Source of the DNA: Candidatus Sulfotelmatobacter sp.
Lineage (GTDB): Bacteria; Eisenbacteria; RBG-16-71-46
Assembly (NCBI GenBank): GCA_035498555.1
Contig: DATKAB010000003.1
Location: 56,039-120,038 of the forward strand
DNA: 64,000 nucleotides
Reading direction: 5' to 3'
Part shown: positions 42,624 to 53,100 of the stretch, in pieces
Position numbering within the stretch: the first letter of the stretch is position 1
Layout: every line of letters begins with the position of its first letter
Made by a program: the position numbers and the translations under genes
The notes under the pieces: generated by a model
Told to the model about the DNA's origin: nothing
Database searches by the model: none
What the model saw: the letters and a program-made list of their open reading frames with translations, nothing else

Positions 42624-43292
42624 ATGAGAAAGTTGGCCACCGCGTTTCTCGTTCTGCTCGGTCTCTCGCTGCTGGCTGCGAACGGCTTCGCCCTCGACCT
42701 CCGGCGCCACAGCATGCCCTCGAATCGTCAGGTTCACCTGCACTCGCCGGCGATGATTCAGGCGGTGCTGGGCTGCGATGACGGCTACGTATTCAACGCC
42801 TATTACCAGAATTCCGACGATCGACTCGGGAATTACTTCAGCTTCGGCGCCACTGCGCGGCTGAGCCGAGTGGCGTTCGCGCACTACGGCTTCGGATTTT
42901 CCGGTCCCTATCAGTACAACCTCGAGGTCTGGGATCCGGCGAGCTGCACGTTCGTGACCGGCAAGAACGGCCTGGTCGCGCAGGACGCGGCGTCCGACGT
43001 GGCGGTCGAGGACGTGGACCTGTGCTCGGACAACATCATGGTCTCGGGCTACATGATGATCATGATCGATCCGAACAGCTGTCTCGCCCCCGATGACTGC
43101 TACCCGGATCTGATGTTCGATGATCAAGTGGATGTCGCGTGCCCGGTCATCATCAACAACGCCTCGACGGCGCCAGAGTGCTTCGACATATCGCCCTACA
43201 GCGGCCCGTTCCTGCTGCGCGTCGAGACCGACAATTGCCCGGTCCCGGCCAAGAAGACGTCGTGGGGTGAGCTGAAGACCTTGTACCGGTAG
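42624..43292 (+). CDS. Exported protein of unknown function
   Basis: This 222-residue protein has a signal peptide (LATAFLVLLGLSLLAANGFA). The mature part is rich in Tyr, Phe, Asp and Cys: MIQAVLGCDDGYVFNAYYQN, FGATARLSRVAFAHYGFGFS, PYQYNLEVWDPASCTFVTGK, and DVDLCSDNIMVSGYMMIMID with PNSCLAPDDCYPDL. Eight Cys suggest several disulphides, so an extracellular or periplasmic location is likely. I do not recognise a family. The ATG at 42624 has AGGAG 7-11 nt upstream. It is a single gene between two FlgD-tail/TPR genes, preceded by a 199-bp gap with two hairpins. Confidence 0.68.
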   Translation: MRKLATAFLVLLGLSLLAANGFALDLRRHSMPSNRQVHLHSPAMIQAVLGCDDGYVFNAYYQNSDDRLGNYFSFGATARLSRVAFAHYGFGFSGPYQYNLEVWDPASCTFVTGKNGLVAQDAASDVAVEDVDLCSDNIMVSGYMMIMIDPNSCLAPDDCYPDLMFDDQVDVACPVIINNASTAPECFDISPYSGPFLLRVETDNCPVPAKKTSWGELKTLYR

Positions 43293-43314
43293 TCGTTTCA
43301 TAAACCACATCGAC

Positions 43315-45228
43315 GTGCCAGGCTTTAGCTCCAGGGGGGGCCGCTTCCGCGGCCTCCCTGTTTTTCTCCTGATTCTCTTGGCGCTGCCGCTTCCCGGCCG
43401 CGCGGCCGCGGCCCCGACTCGGATCGTTCTGGTGACGATTCACGCGGCGCCGGGTTTGAGCTTCGGCGGCGGACTCGCGCGACGCCCGCTTGCGCGCCTG
43501 CCGGCGCGCCCACTTCACATCCCGGTGAGCGACTCGGGCGTGACGCTGCCGTTCCCGGCCGCCGCCGAGCTGCTCTCGGGCTGCGGATCCGATCGCACCG
43601 GCGTGCGCGACGAGGCGACGCGCGGCCTCCCCGCTTCAACTCCATCGCTTGCGGTGGCGCTGAAGGCGCTCGGCTTCCACACGCTCGCGCTTCCCGGTGA
43701 TCCGTTGATGCACTCGGGCAGCGGCCTCGCCCGCGGCTTCGAGCGCTATGCCAGCCTGGCGCCCGCGCTCAGCGATTCCGCGCGCGTGGATTCCGCGCTC
43801 GCGTGGACCGGACTGGCGGGCCGCCGGTTCGTCTGGCTCGAGTTTTCGCTGGGCTATCCGGCTGAGGCCTGGAGACGGGGCGACCCGTTCGCCGCGGATC
43901 CCGAGGTGGTCGGCGAGCTCCTCCGCGACGTCGAATCGTCGCTCGACAGGTTGTGCGCCGCGCTCGGGCGCGACGCCCGCGCGCGTGAGGTGCTGATCGC
44001 GATCGCCGAGGTGGGAGAGACCGGTTCGGCGTTCTCCCTGGCGGGCGCCGAACTTAGAGATCTCGCGCCGCGCGACGCGCGCCTCCGGGATGCCGCCCCC
44101 ACGATCGTGGCCGCGGCGGGAGGGAGCCCACGGGAGTTCGAGGGCCGCAATCTCCTGGCCGCCTCGGGCGCCGCGAACCCGGTCGCGCCACCCGACCACC
44201 CGGAACTCCGGCGCTCGTGGGGGAGCGGCGCCGCCTGCCGGCCCCAGCTGCTCCAGCTGCTCACCCGCTCCGATCTCGGGGCCGACTCGCTCTTGCGCCC
44301 GGCGCTCGATTCGCTCGCGACCCGGTGCGCGGACTCTCCGCGCGTCGCGCTCGAGCACGCCGTGGCTCTCTCTCGTGGCGGGAGCGAGGCGATCGCCGCG
44401 CGCGAGTTCAAGTCGTTGATCGCCGCGCATCCCGACTATCTCGAAGCGAACCTCGCCTATGCCGACCATTTGCTTCGGTTCCGTCGCTTCGAGTTGTCGC
44501 GCGTGACGCTGGCGGCGATCCCGCCGCAGAGCCCGCTCGCCGCGCTCGCCGCCTGGCGGGTGGCCTTCGCGTTCGCCGGCGATGAGGATTTCCCGTCGGC
44601 GGTGGGGGCGGCGCGGGCCGCCGGGAAGCTCGCGGTCGTGAACCCGGCGGCGCTCGCACTCGAGCCGCGGCTCGAGACACTGGGAAGTCTTCACGATGCG
44701 GTGGAGCGCGATCCGGACGACGCGGCGGCGCGCATCGCATACGCGCGCGCGCTGGGCGACCTCGGACTCTACGACGTCGCCTATCCGCAGCTCCATTCGG
44801 CGCGCGCGCTGATGCCCGACAGCGCCGAGCCCGACTACTGGCTCGCGACGCTGTTGATGGCGCAGGGTCGTCCGCAGCACGCGGCGCCGACGCTCGAGCG
44901 AGGCCTCGCCCGCGATTCCACGCATCGGCCCTCACGTCTGCTGTTGGCCGAAGCCCTGATGGAGCTGGGCCGGCGCAAGGAAGCCCGCGCGCAGCTGGAG
45001 CGCGCGCTACGCGAAGGTCCGGGCGAGCCCCGCGACGTCTTCAACCTGGCGTGCCTCCGCGCCACCGAGGGCGAGACATCGGGCGCGCTCGATGCGCTCG
45101 AACGCGCGGTGGAGGCCGGCTACGCCGACCGCGAGAGCCTGGAGCACGATCCCGATCTCGCGACGGTACGCGGCGATCCGCGATTCGCCGCGCTGCTGAA
45201 ACGTGTCGGCCTGAGCCCCACGCGTTAG
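43315..45228 (+). CDS. Degenerate sulfatase-like domain fused to TPRs (exported)
   Basis: This 637-residue protein starts at a GTG (43315). It has a signal peptide (LPVFLLILLALPLPGRAAAA). The N-terminal 290 residues follow the order of a sulfatase/alkaline-phosphatase-like domain: PTRIVLVTIHAAPGLSFGGG (the first strand, normally LVTIDTLRADHL), then VTLPFPAAAELLSG (normally PSHASLLTG) and STPSLAVALKALGFHTLALP (the usual TLAEVLKEAGYRT). The Asp and the Cys/Ser residues that bind metal and form the nucleophile are not there, so it should be catalytically inactive. The C-terminal half, about 340-637, is TPR-like (ANLAYADHLLRFRRFELSRV, ARIAYARALGDLGLYDVAYP, AEPDYWLATLLMAQGRPQHA). Its role is probably binding. 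Confidence 0.72.
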   Translation: MPGFSSRGGRFRGLPVFLLILLALPLPGRAAAAPTRIVLVTIHAAPGLSFGGGLARRPLARLPARPLHIPVSDSGVTLPFPAAAELLSGCGSDRTGVRDEATRGLPASTPSLAVALKALGFHTLALPGDPLMHSGSGLARGFERYASLAPALSDSARVDSALAWTGLAGRRFVWLEFSLGYPAEAWRRGDPFAADPEVVGELLRDVESSLDRLCAALGRDARAREVLIAIAEVGETGSAFSLAGAELRDLAPRDARLRDAAPTIVAAAGGSPREFEGRNLLAASGAANPVAPPDHPELRRSWGSGAACRPQLLQLLTRSDLGADSLLRPALDSLATRCADSPRVALEHAVALSRGGSEAIAAREFKSLIAAHPDYLEANLAYADHLLRFRRFELSRVTLAAIPPQSPLAALAAWRVAFAFAGDEDFPSAVGAARAAGKLAVVNPAALALEPRLETLGSLHDAVERDPDDAAARIAYARALGDLGLYDVAYPQLHSARALMPDSAEPDYWLATLLMAQGRPQHAAPTLERGLARDSTHRPSRLLLAEALMELGRRKEARAQLERALREGPGEPRDVFNLACLRATEGETSGALDALERAVEAGYADRESLEHDPDLATVRGDPRFAALLKRVGLSPTR

Positions 45229-45234
45229 GCCCGA

Positions 45235-45984
45235 TCAGCCCGCGCGGAGCGCCAGCGATTCGAAGAACTCGCTGGCACGCTGAGCCCCGAACGGCTCGAT
45301 CAGATACTCGCGCACGAATTCCGCCGCGTCCGGGTAGCCAGTCGAGCGGATGCGCTCGCCGGCGCGTTCGAGATCGTAGGGCGTGCGCATGAGCCGAACC
45401 TCCGGACCGAGCATCGCCCAGCGGGCGCCTGGTGAGTCCTCGTACGGCATGCCGACGCTGCCGGCGTTGACCATCCGGCGACCCGAAACACGCCGGTCGT
45501 ACTGCACGTGAGTGTGACCGCCGATCACGACCGGCGCGGAGATTCCACGCAGCGCGTCTTCGAAACGAGCGTCCGCCGAGACACGAGTCAAGATCTCTTC
45601 GTCGCTGCGCGGGGTCGCATGGCAAAAGAGCACCGCGCCCAGGCCGTCCACGCGATATTCACGGGTGAGCGGCCATTCCATCAACCCGCGCCGCCGTTCG
45701 GGCGAGAGCTGTTCCGCCACCCAGCGCATCCGCTTCGCCCAGGGTCGGTTGGGGTCGAGGGCGCCGCGGTGGGCCGCATCCACCTCGCGCTCGGTGTTGC
45801 CGCGGATGAACTGAACGCGATCCCCCAGCGCCTCGAGCCGATCCAGAGTCTCGACCGGCATCGGTCCGGCGACGACGTCGCCGCCGACCACGATCAGATC
45901 AGGAGCCTCGCGCGCCACCTCGGCCAGAACGGCGTCGAGCGCCACCGGGTTGCCGTGAATGTCGTAGAGTGCCGCGATTCGCAT
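45235..45984 (-). CDS. Metallophosphoesterase, YfcE/MJ0936-like
   Basis: This 249-residue protein belongs to the calcineurin-like phosphoesterase superfamily. The metal-binding motifs are visible: DIHGN (Asp8, His10), GGDVVAGP (GD), RGNTER (GN), and VIGGHTHVQYDR (GHTH). The adjacent VNAGSVGMP is also typical of the YfcE/MJ0936 group. It is likely a cytoplasmic phosphodiesterase that hydrolyses phosphate esters or cyclic nucleotides; its natural substrate is unknown. It converges on the sulfatase-TPR gene and is divergent from the MFS gene at 46036. A TAGGAT box ends 9 nt before its ATG and no Shine-Dalgarno is visible. Confidence 0.87.
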   Translation of the reverse strand: MRIAALYDIHGNPVALDAVLAEVAREAPDLIVVGGDVVAGPMPVETLDRLEALGDRVQFIRGNTEREVDAAHRGALDPNRPWAKRMRWVAEQLSPERRRGLMEWPLTREYRVDGLGAVLFCHATPRSDEEILTRVSADARFEDALRGISAPVVIGGHTHVQYDRRVSGRRMVNAGSVGMPYEDSPGARWAMLGPEVRLMRTPYDLERAGERIRSTGYPDAAEFVREYLIEPFGAQRASEFFESLALRAG

Positions 45985-45993
45985 GGCATCCGA

Positions 45994-45999
45994 ATCCTA
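45994..45999 (-). promoter_or_regulatory. Candidate -10 box (TAGGAT) of the phosphoesterase gene
   Basis: TAGGAT on the minus strand ends 9 nt before the ATG at 45984 in the 51-bp divergent gap. The short leader and lack of Shine-Dalgarno suggest leaderless translation. Confidence 0.35.
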
Positions 46000-46035
46000 G
46001 AGGATCGAACCTCCCGGTTCGAGGAACTTCTGCGC

Positions 46036-47301
46036 ATGAGCGTGTCCACTCCCGAGTCCGCAGCACACGAGCGCCGTGCACTGGGCGTGGTGCTGTCGGC
46101 CCTGCTCATCGACACCATGGGCTTCGGAATCATCATGCCGGTGATGCCCGACCTGATCGTGCGCCTCACCGGTCAGCCGCTGGCGATGGCGGCGCGTTAT
46201 TCCGGGTGGCTGATGGGCGTGTTCGCGGCCATGCAGTTCCTGTTCGGCCCGGTCATGGGCGGACTCGGCGATCGCTTCGGCCGACGTCCGGTGATCCTGT
46301 TCTCGATGCTGGCGTTCGGTCTCGACTACCTGGTGATGGGCTTCGCGCCGACTTTCTGGTGGTTGTTCGTGAGCCGTGCGGTGGCCGGGGTCGCCGGCGC
46401 GATCTACGTGCCCGCGACCGCCTACATCGCCGACATCACGCCGCCGGAGCGACGCGCCCAGAACTTCGGCCTGATCGGGGCGGCGTTTGGGCTGGGCTTC
46501 GTGATCGGGCCGGCGCTCGGCGGGCTGTTGGTTTCGATCGGTCCCCGCGCGCCGTTCATCGCCGCCGCGCTGCTCGCGCTGCTCAACGCGGGCGTCGGAG
46601 CCTCGAGCCTGCCCGAGTCGCTGCCGCCCGACCGCCGCCGCGCCTTCACGCTCCGGCGCGCCAACCCGTTCGGCACGTTCGCCTCGATCTTCCGGCACCG
46701 CGGAGCGCTGGCGCTGTTCGCGGCGTGGTTTCTGTGGATGCTGTCACACCAGGTCTATCCCGCCACCTGGCCATTCTTCGCCAAGCTCAAGTTTGGCTGG
46801 AGCGACGGGGCGATCGGCTTCTCGCTCGCCTACGTGGGGTTGATCATGGCGCTCGCCCAGGTGCTGGTGGTGCGGCGCCTGATCCCGCTCATCGGCGAGC
46901 GCAAGGCCACGCTCTCCGGCCTGATGGCCGGGCTGGTGGGTTTCGCCGGCAACGCGCTCGTTCCGCTCGGCTGGATGGTCTATCCGGTGATGACGGTCGC
47001 GGCCTTCCAGGGCCTGGTATTCCCGTCGCTGAACGCCGTCCTGTCGAAAGCCGTGGCCGCCAACGAGCAGGGCGAGCTGCAGGGCGGCGTGTCGAGCCTG
47101 CAGAGCGTGGCTTCGATCGTCTCGCCGCCGCTCATGTCCAACACATTGTCCTGGTTCACGCGCGAAGGCGCGCCGCTACGCTTTCCGGGGGCGGCGTTCG
47201 TGCTCGCCGCGCTCCTCACCAGCGCGTCGATGCTCATCCTCGTCACGCTGGCGGGAGCGGCGTTCGCTCAGCCCGCGCGTCCCGCCACGCCCGTTGACTG
47301 A
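46036..47301 (+). CDS. MFS multidrug/tetracycline-type efflux transporter
   Basis: This 421-residue protein has 12 TM helices and the motifs of the DHA1/TetA type: LLIDTMGFGIIMPVMPDLIV (TM1), GGLGDRFGRRPVILFSMLAF (motif A, GxLxDRxGRRP) and LFVSRAVAGVAGAIYVPATA with YIADITPPERRAQNFGLIGA. These are typical of tetracycline/proton antiporters TetA(B)-(G) and their relatives; sequence alone cannot show the drug. The ATG at 46036 begins with a cytoplasmic tail (MSVSTPESAAHERR). It overlaps the convergent DUF308 gene by 34 bp (47268-47301) at their 3' ends, an unusually long tail-to-tail overlap. Confidence 0.88.
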   Translation: MSVSTPESAAHERRALGVVLSALLIDTMGFGIIMPVMPDLIVRLTGQPLAMAARYSGWLMGVFAAMQFLFGPVMGGLGDRFGRRPVILFSMLAFGLDYLVMGFAPTFWWLFVSRAVAGVAGAIYVPATAYIADITPPERRAQNFGLIGAAFGLGFVIGPALGGLLVSIGPRAPFIAAALLALLNAGVGASSLPESLPPDRRRAFTLRRANPFGTFASIFRHRGALALFAAWFLWMLSHQVYPATWPFFAKLKFGWSDGAIGFSLAYVGLIMALAQVLVVRRLIPLIGERKATLSGLMAGLVGFAGNALVPLGWMVYPVMTVAAFQGLVFPSLNAVLSKAVAANEQGELQGGVSSLQSVASIVSPPLMSNTLSWFTREGAPLRFPGAAFVLAALLTSASMLILVTLAGAAFAQPARPATPVD

Positions 47302-47843
47302 AGCTGCTTCCCGAATCCACGCACGCGGAAGGCGAGCACCGTGGTGAAGACGCCGGTCACGATCGCCCAGATTCCGATGTAGAGGATGACCGCCAGCGCG
47401 CCGGCGCCCGGGCGACTCACGAGCAGCACGCCGAACAGCACCGAGAACAGCCCGGCGAGGAACAACCAGAACTCGCCGTGGATCTCCTTGCGCAGCCGGA
47501 CCGCCAGGACCATTTCGAGCACGCCGGTCAACAGCGCCCAGATCGCGATGTAGAACAACAGCACCAGCGCGGTGACGCCGGGGGCCATGAAGGTGAGCAC
47601 GCCGAGCAGGATGCCGAGCAGCCCGCTGAACAGCATCGCCACCCAATGTTCGTTCTCGCTTCTTCCGCTGATCGCCTGCACCGAGCCGAACACGCCCTCC
47701 ACCAGCACGTAGGCCCCGAAGAACAGCACCAGAGTGGCCAGCGTGATGCCAGGGGTTCGCAAGGCGACGATGCCGAACAGAATCGAGACGACTCCGCGCA
47801 ACAGCAGCATCCACCAGGTGCGGCTCAGCAACTTGGCGAGCAT
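47268..47843 (-). CDS. DUF308/HdeD-family membrane protein
   Basis: This 191-residue protein has six TM helices in three similar pairs, as in HdeD/DUF308: LLLRGVVSILFGIVALRTPG, ALVLLFYIAIWALLTGVLEM and WLFLAGLFSVLFGVLLVSRP, with LAVILYIGIWAIVTGVFTTV. HdeD supports acid resistance in enterobacteria at high cell density; here the role is unknown. The ATG at 47843 has a GGAGG about 7 nt upstream. Its 3' end overlaps the MFS gene by 34 bp. Confidence 0.88.
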   Translation of the reverse strand: MLAKLLSRTWWMLLLRGVVSILFGIVALRTPGITLATLVLFFGAYVLVEGVFGSVQAISGRSENEHWVAMLFSGLLGILLGVLTFMAPGVTALVLLFYIAIWALLTGVLEMVLAVRLRKEIHGEFWLFLAGLFSVLFGVLLVSRPGAGALAVILYIGIWAIVTGVFTTVLAFRVRGFGKQLQSTGVAGRAG

Positions 47844-47960
47844 GATCGATCCTCCGGTGAGCGGATCATTCGACGAGTGGGGGGCGGCCCGGGTAGGCAA
47901 GGGCTGGAGCGCGGGGAGCCGGGGCCGTGAATACTCAGCCGCCGCCGGGCGCCCGTCAAC

Positions 47961-50126
47961 TCAGAAATAGAGGCCGAGCGCGAGGTGAAAGGCATAGCGC
48001 CGCGAGGACACCACCGGCGCGCTGCTCACCGGCTGCCCGCGCAGCGCCACGTCGAGGACGTCCTGCGGCTTGCGCAGGTCGTACAGGGAAGGATTGAGCT
48101 TGTAGCCGAGGTCGAACCGAATCGCGCCAACCGGGGTGTAGTAACCAATGCCGCCGCCGGTGGTGTAGTGCATGCGCTCATCGTCGGGTTGGATCTGGCT
48201 CAGTTGGTAGCGCGGATCGCTGGTCCAGACCCGTCCCGCATCGGCGAACAGATGCGCAAAGATGTCCTTGCCGAACGTCGGCAGCCCAATTCTGAATTCG
48301 GCGCTCGCAGTGACGCGCCGCAGTCCGCCGATGGCCACGTAGCGGTCGGAGGCAAAGGTGGTGTCGCCGTTCTCGATGGTGGCGGTGACGTCGGGGAACT
48401 TTGGACCGAGCAGTTCGCTGGCGTAGCCGCGCACGTCGTTGGCGCCGCCGGCGGTGAGCACTTCGTCGCGCAGGCGCAGCCACTGATAGGCGGGATTGGC
48501 CCCGGCGGCAGGCGCACTGTCGCCGAACGGCCACACGGCGCCGAAGGTGCCGCGAAACATCAGCGCGTTTCCCTTCCCGGGCATGGGCCAGAAGTTGGTG
48601 GCCTGAAGATCGGCCCGGCCGTACTCGACGTTTCCCCACGCCCTGGGAAAGGTGATGGCGAGATTCGGCTTCAATACGACGCCGTGCCGGGGACGCGAAA
48701 TGTCATCCAGGGAGCCGACGCTGGTGAAGAACACGAACTCGCTGATCCGGGAAGGCGCGGTGAGCGAATCGATCAGGCCCTGGTCCCCGAACGCCAGCAG
48801 CGTGGGATTGGAGACCTGGCCCGCCTCGATCCCGAACACTTTCAGATCGATCAGGTGCCGATAGGTGAAGTCGTAGCGAAGCGCCGCCGACTGAAGCGGA
48901 TTGAAGCGGTAGACGAGCGTGGCGAGCCCGGAGTACGAAGTGGACTTGTCGATGCGTCCGTCCCGCAGTTCGGCCTGAGGGCCCACGCTCAGGGTGAGGA
49001 GCGGTGAGCCGACGTAAGGTTGATTCAGGGTCAGGTTGGCGCGGAGCAGCCGATCCGGCACGTCGCTGGTGGTGCCCCAGCCCGTCTGAACCAGCCCGAT
49101 GGCATCGAGACTGCGGGCGCCGCCCGTGAAATTGGGATGCGTCCAGCGCACCTGACTCGTGACGCCGGCGCCGTCGGTCACGTAGCCGAGCTCGACATTG
49201 GTGAGCCGCGCGCGCGACTCCGTGATCGCGACCTGCAGCGGCATCGTGGTGTCGGCGATCGCGCCATCGGCGAGAGTCACATTGGCGCGGCGGAACAGCG
49301 GCACCGATTGGAGATTGGCTCGCCCCTTTTCGAGTTCGTCCCGCTTCGCCAGGTCTCCAGGCTGGATGCCGAGCTGACGGGTGACGATCGACCTCGGCAC
49401 CGAATGCACCCCGCTCACCTCGATGTTCGAGAGCCGCACCCGGCCGCCGGCGTCCACCATCCAGACCAGATCCGCCTGGTGCGCCACGGAATCGATCGCC
49501 GCCCGCGGTTCGGTCCTCGCGGCCGGATAGCCATGATTCGCGAACCAGGTGGTCAGTCGGGTGGCGCCGGCCTCGATTCGCTTCTGGCTGAACCGCTGGC
49601 CGCGGTTCTGATTCTCGATTCGAGTGGTGAGGCTGCTGATCGTCCGGTACAGGCTGTCACCGATGCCCAGATCCGGACGAGCGCGGGCGTCGACCAGTTT
49701 CAGCGAGCGCATGGCGAGCGGAGGCCCTTCGTCGATGGTGAACGTCACCTCGACGTGATGCCGATTACGATCGAGATGGACCTCGTAGTCGACATGAGCC
49801 TCCAGAAACCCCTCGCGACGGTAGAGGCGCCGCAGCCGCACCAGGTCCGACTGGATCATGAGCGGGTCCACCGCGTGCTGCGGCGGATCGGGAACGAACG
49901 GAATCCATGCCACCGCCGACTGCAGGCCCTCGAAGGGACCGGGCGCGGTCATGGCGAGCTCGGCGTTCAACTGTTCCGGCTGGAGCTGGTGCGAGCCGAT
50001 GAAGCGATACCGGATCGCTTTCACCTGCGCGTCGGGCGCCAGCCTCACCGACTGGGCGAACAGAGGCTGCGCGACCCCGGCCAACAGCACCGCAATCCCG
50101 ACTGCGCTCCTCCCACAGCGTGACAC
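47961..50126 (-). CDS. tamA: TamA/BamA-family outer-membrane assembly protein
   Basis: This 721-residue protein starts at a GTG (50126) and has a signal peptide (AVGIAVLLAGVAQPLFAQSV). Residues about 30-340 hold POTRA-like domains (IRYRFIGSHQLQPEQLNAEL, VEVTFTIDEGPPLAMRSLKL and VRLSNIEVSGVHSVPRSIVT, the last being the typical POTRA strand-helix pattern). The C-terminal half is a 16-strand Omp85 barrel (LRLRDEVLTAGGANDVRGYA, the usual LxGxxxxRGY-type loop; VGAIRFDLGYKLNPSLY), ending in Phe. With TamB (4 bp upstream) it forms the TAM complex, which assembles some outer-membrane proteins or moves lipids. In this genome tamB precedes tamA; the reverse order is usual in proteobacteria. Confidence 0.87.
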   Translation of the reverse strand: MSRCGRSAVGIAVLLAGVAQPLFAQSVRLAPDAQVKAIRYRFIGSHQLQPEQLNAELAMTAPGPFEGLQSAVAWIPFVPDPPQHAVDPLMIQSDLVRLRRLYRREGFLEAHVDYEVHLDRNRHHVEVTFTIDEGPPLAMRSLKLVDARARPDLGIGDSLYRTISSLTTRIENQNRGQRFSQKRIEAGATRLTTWFANHGYPAARTEPRAAIDSVAHQADLVWMVDAGGRVRLSNIEVSGVHSVPRSIVTRQLGIQPGDLAKRDELEKGRANLQSVPLFRRANVTLADGAIADTTMPLQVAITESRARLTNVELGYVTDGAGVTSQVRWTHPNFTGGARSLDAIGLVQTGWGTTSDVPDRLLRANLTLNQPYVGSPLLTLSVGPQAELRDGRIDKSTSYSGLATLVYRFNPLQSAALRYDFTYRHLIDLKVFGIEAGQVSNPTLLAFGDQGLIDSLTAPSRISEFVFFTSVGSLDDISRPRHGVVLKPNLAITFPRAWGNVEYGRADLQATNFWPMPGKGNALMFRGTFGAVWPFGDSAPAAGANPAYQWLRLRDEVLTAGGANDVRGYASELLGPKFPDVTATIENGDTTFASDRYVAIGGLRRVTASAEFRIGLPTFGKDIFAHLFADAGRVWTSDPRYQLSQIQPDDERMHYTTGGGIGYYTPVGAIRFDLGYKLNPSLYDLRKPQDVLDVALRGQPVSSAPVVSSRRYAFHLALGLYF

Positions 50127-50130
50127 GCGG

Positions 50131-53100
50131 CTAATGTCCGAGCCTCGGGCGCAGGAGGAAGCGGTATTGCGTGCCGCCGCCCTGCACGTTGAACAGGAGC
50201 TGTTTCAGCACTTCGACCTCGACCTCAAACTCGGTCGAGTAGGTGCCGCCCTGAGAGGTCTGGTTCGACCGCTGGCCTTCGACCACCGGCTGTCGGAAGC
50301 CGAGGTAGACGCGGGGATCCACGTAGTTCCCGGCGCTGAGCGTCTGCCCGCCGTAGGCATCCTGGGTCACCTGGACCACCTGGAAGCCCAGACTCCGGCC
50401 GGCGGCGCCGCCCACCGCACCCAGCACCGAGCCGACCGCCAGGCCGTAGGCCGAGCCCGAGGCCATCTCGCCCTGCGTCTGTCCGGTGGCGAGATAGTTG
50501 AACAGCGAGGCTCGATCCATATAGGGCTCGGACTGGAGATCCACTTTGGCGCCGCTCGCATCGATGCTGACCGTGGCCGTCACCGTGGCATTGCTGCCGC
50601 TGCCGGTGGACGAGGAAGTTCCGTCGTAGCGAGCCTCGAGGTCGACCTCGGCCGAGTCCACCGGGCCCGGCATGACGACATCGGCGCGAGTGATCTCGAA
50701 CTGGCGGCCGAGAAAGCTCAGGTAGCTTCGTCCGGTGCGGATGCCGAGCTTGCCGATCACCTGAGGCTTCGCTCCGGGACGCTTGATGGCGCGGAGGTCG
50801 CCTTCCATCTCCAGCGCCACGACCGGATCCGATCGGCGACGCACCCAGACGTTCTTGCCGATCTTGATTCGAACCTCGGCGTCGATCGAGTCGGCCAGGG
50901 AGTGCGTGCGGGAGGGTTCGGCGCCCACCCCGAAGCCGAATCGCTCCTGAAGATCGCGGCGGTCCGCCTCGCTCAGCTCGACCGGAGTACCCTTGCGGGA
51001 CAGGTCGCTCCCTTCCGCATAGATCGTGGAGTTGTCGAGCTGGATGTCGCCACCGACCTGCGGCGCCGTGGGCCGCCCGGTGACCTTGAGCTTGCCGGTC
51101 GATTCGACCTTCGCGAGCAGCGTGTTCATCATCGTGAACCGGCGCCAGTCCGCGTCGAACTCGATCGCGCGCCTCCGCTTCCCGAGGAGGTCGACCCGTC
51201 CGGTGGCGTCGAACCGTCCCTTGCCCGATTGAACGGAGGCCTGCTCGAGGCGGACGGTGCGACCCGCGAACGCCACCCGCGCCGTCCCTTTTTCGAAGGT
51301 CGTCCCGAGGCTGGGCAGCTCGATTCGGGCACCCGAAAGCCGGAGCGAACCCGACACTGCGGGCAGGTCGAGCTGGCCCTTGAGCTCCATGTGTCCATCG
51401 AGAGTGCCGCGCAATCCACGGACGTCGCGCTTCGAGAACAACGGCTCGAACCACGACAGATCGAACTGCTTGGCGTCCAGCGCGACGCTGGCCGCGCTCT
51501 CGTCGGTGGTGATGGGGGATCCTCCGGCCAGGTCGAGAACCATGGGGAGTCGCCCGTCGAAAGCGACGCTCTGCCCGGATGCCTGATGGATGGCGAACGA
51601 GGACTCGAGGCTGTCGGCCTCCCAGCGCACGCGGCCCTCGAGGGTCGCCGGGCGGCGTCCGGAGGTGGCGACCCATCCGCGCAACGAGCCGCTGATCCGC
51701 GGTGCGGCGCGCGAGCCGGTCAATGCCCCGTCGCCGGACACCACCCCGCTGAGCGCGGTCGCGCCGAGCGGCTCGATCAGGGGTCGAAGCGCGAGCGAAT
51801 CCAATCGCACCGCCAGATCGACCACGCCGGTCGAGTCGATGCCTCCATTCACGGCGAGGCAGGGGTGTCCGTTCTCGAGCATGACGTAGTGGTCGATCTC
51901 CAGCGCGCGACCGAACGCGATCTCGCACGGCCGCGCGAGCGAGTAACGGGCATTGAAGTACCGTAGGTCCTGCCGCTCGAGGCGCAGATGCGACTGGGAT
52001 TCGCCGGGGGTGAGTCGGAACGCGATCTCCTGAGTCCGCTCTGGACTGGCGACCGCGCGGGTGTCGCACGCCAGCGTTCGGCCGTTCCAGTTCAACTGCG
52101 ACTCCAGGTCGCGCGGGGCGAACGGCCACACCACCAGCGCGTGAGCCCCGAGCCGGGCGTCGAGCGAGGTGATCACCGTGTCGCGCGCGGTCCCGGCGAA
52201 GCTCAGGGACACGCTGTCGGCCCAGATCTGGTTGAAGTGCGGGCGGGTCGCCGCCAGCGCCCCGCTGAACCGGGTCGCCTCCGCGGGCCCCTCGGCGCTC
52301 ACCTGGAAATGCGCAGTGCCCGTGGACAGCGCCCTGGCGCCCACCGCCGCCGCGAGGGTCGTCAGGTTGCGGGCGGTGCCGTGCAGCTCGAGCCGCGTGG
52401 AATCGGTCCGAGCGGCGAAGGGGATCGCCCATTGTCCGGATCCGTCCATGGTGGTGACATTGCCGTCGAGATGGAACTGCGAGACCCGGACCAGGCCGCG
52501 ATCGACGCGAAAGAGGGTGGCGATCGTGTCGAGCCGGGCCTCGCCGAGATGCGCGCGACCCGCGATCCGACCTTCGGCGGACATCGAATCGAGGCCGGCA
52601 CCGGAGCGCGCGAGTGCCAGGCTGAAATCGATGCGCGCCCCGGTGGGCGGGATCTTCCGATCGATCAGCCGTTCCAGCGCATCGGCGAGCAACTGACCCT
52701 GCGCCTCGAGCCGCGCGGGCCGGGCGAACGGCGTCCCGTGGAGGGACGCGCTGAGCCGATTGAGGCCGGAGCGGGCTTCGATCTCGCTCGCGAGTTTGCC
52801 CGCATCCAGCGATCCCGAGGAGCGGAACCGATCGAGCTGCACGGTTCGAATCGTCGAGCCGTCGAGCGCAAGCCGGTAGTCTCCGCTCAGGTCGGAAACG
52901 CTGTGACCGCTCAGACGCGCCGAGAGCGTGCCGCGAAGATCGGTGGCGAGGGCCGGATTACCGAGCAGGCGGGAGAGAGCCACCTCGGAGAACGCCAGCT
53001 GACTCACGGTGACCGAAGGTGGCGAATCGAAGACGCGCGCCTCTCCGGTGAGCTGCGCGCGACCTGCGCTGGTTTCGAGTTCGGACGAGAACGAGGCGAT

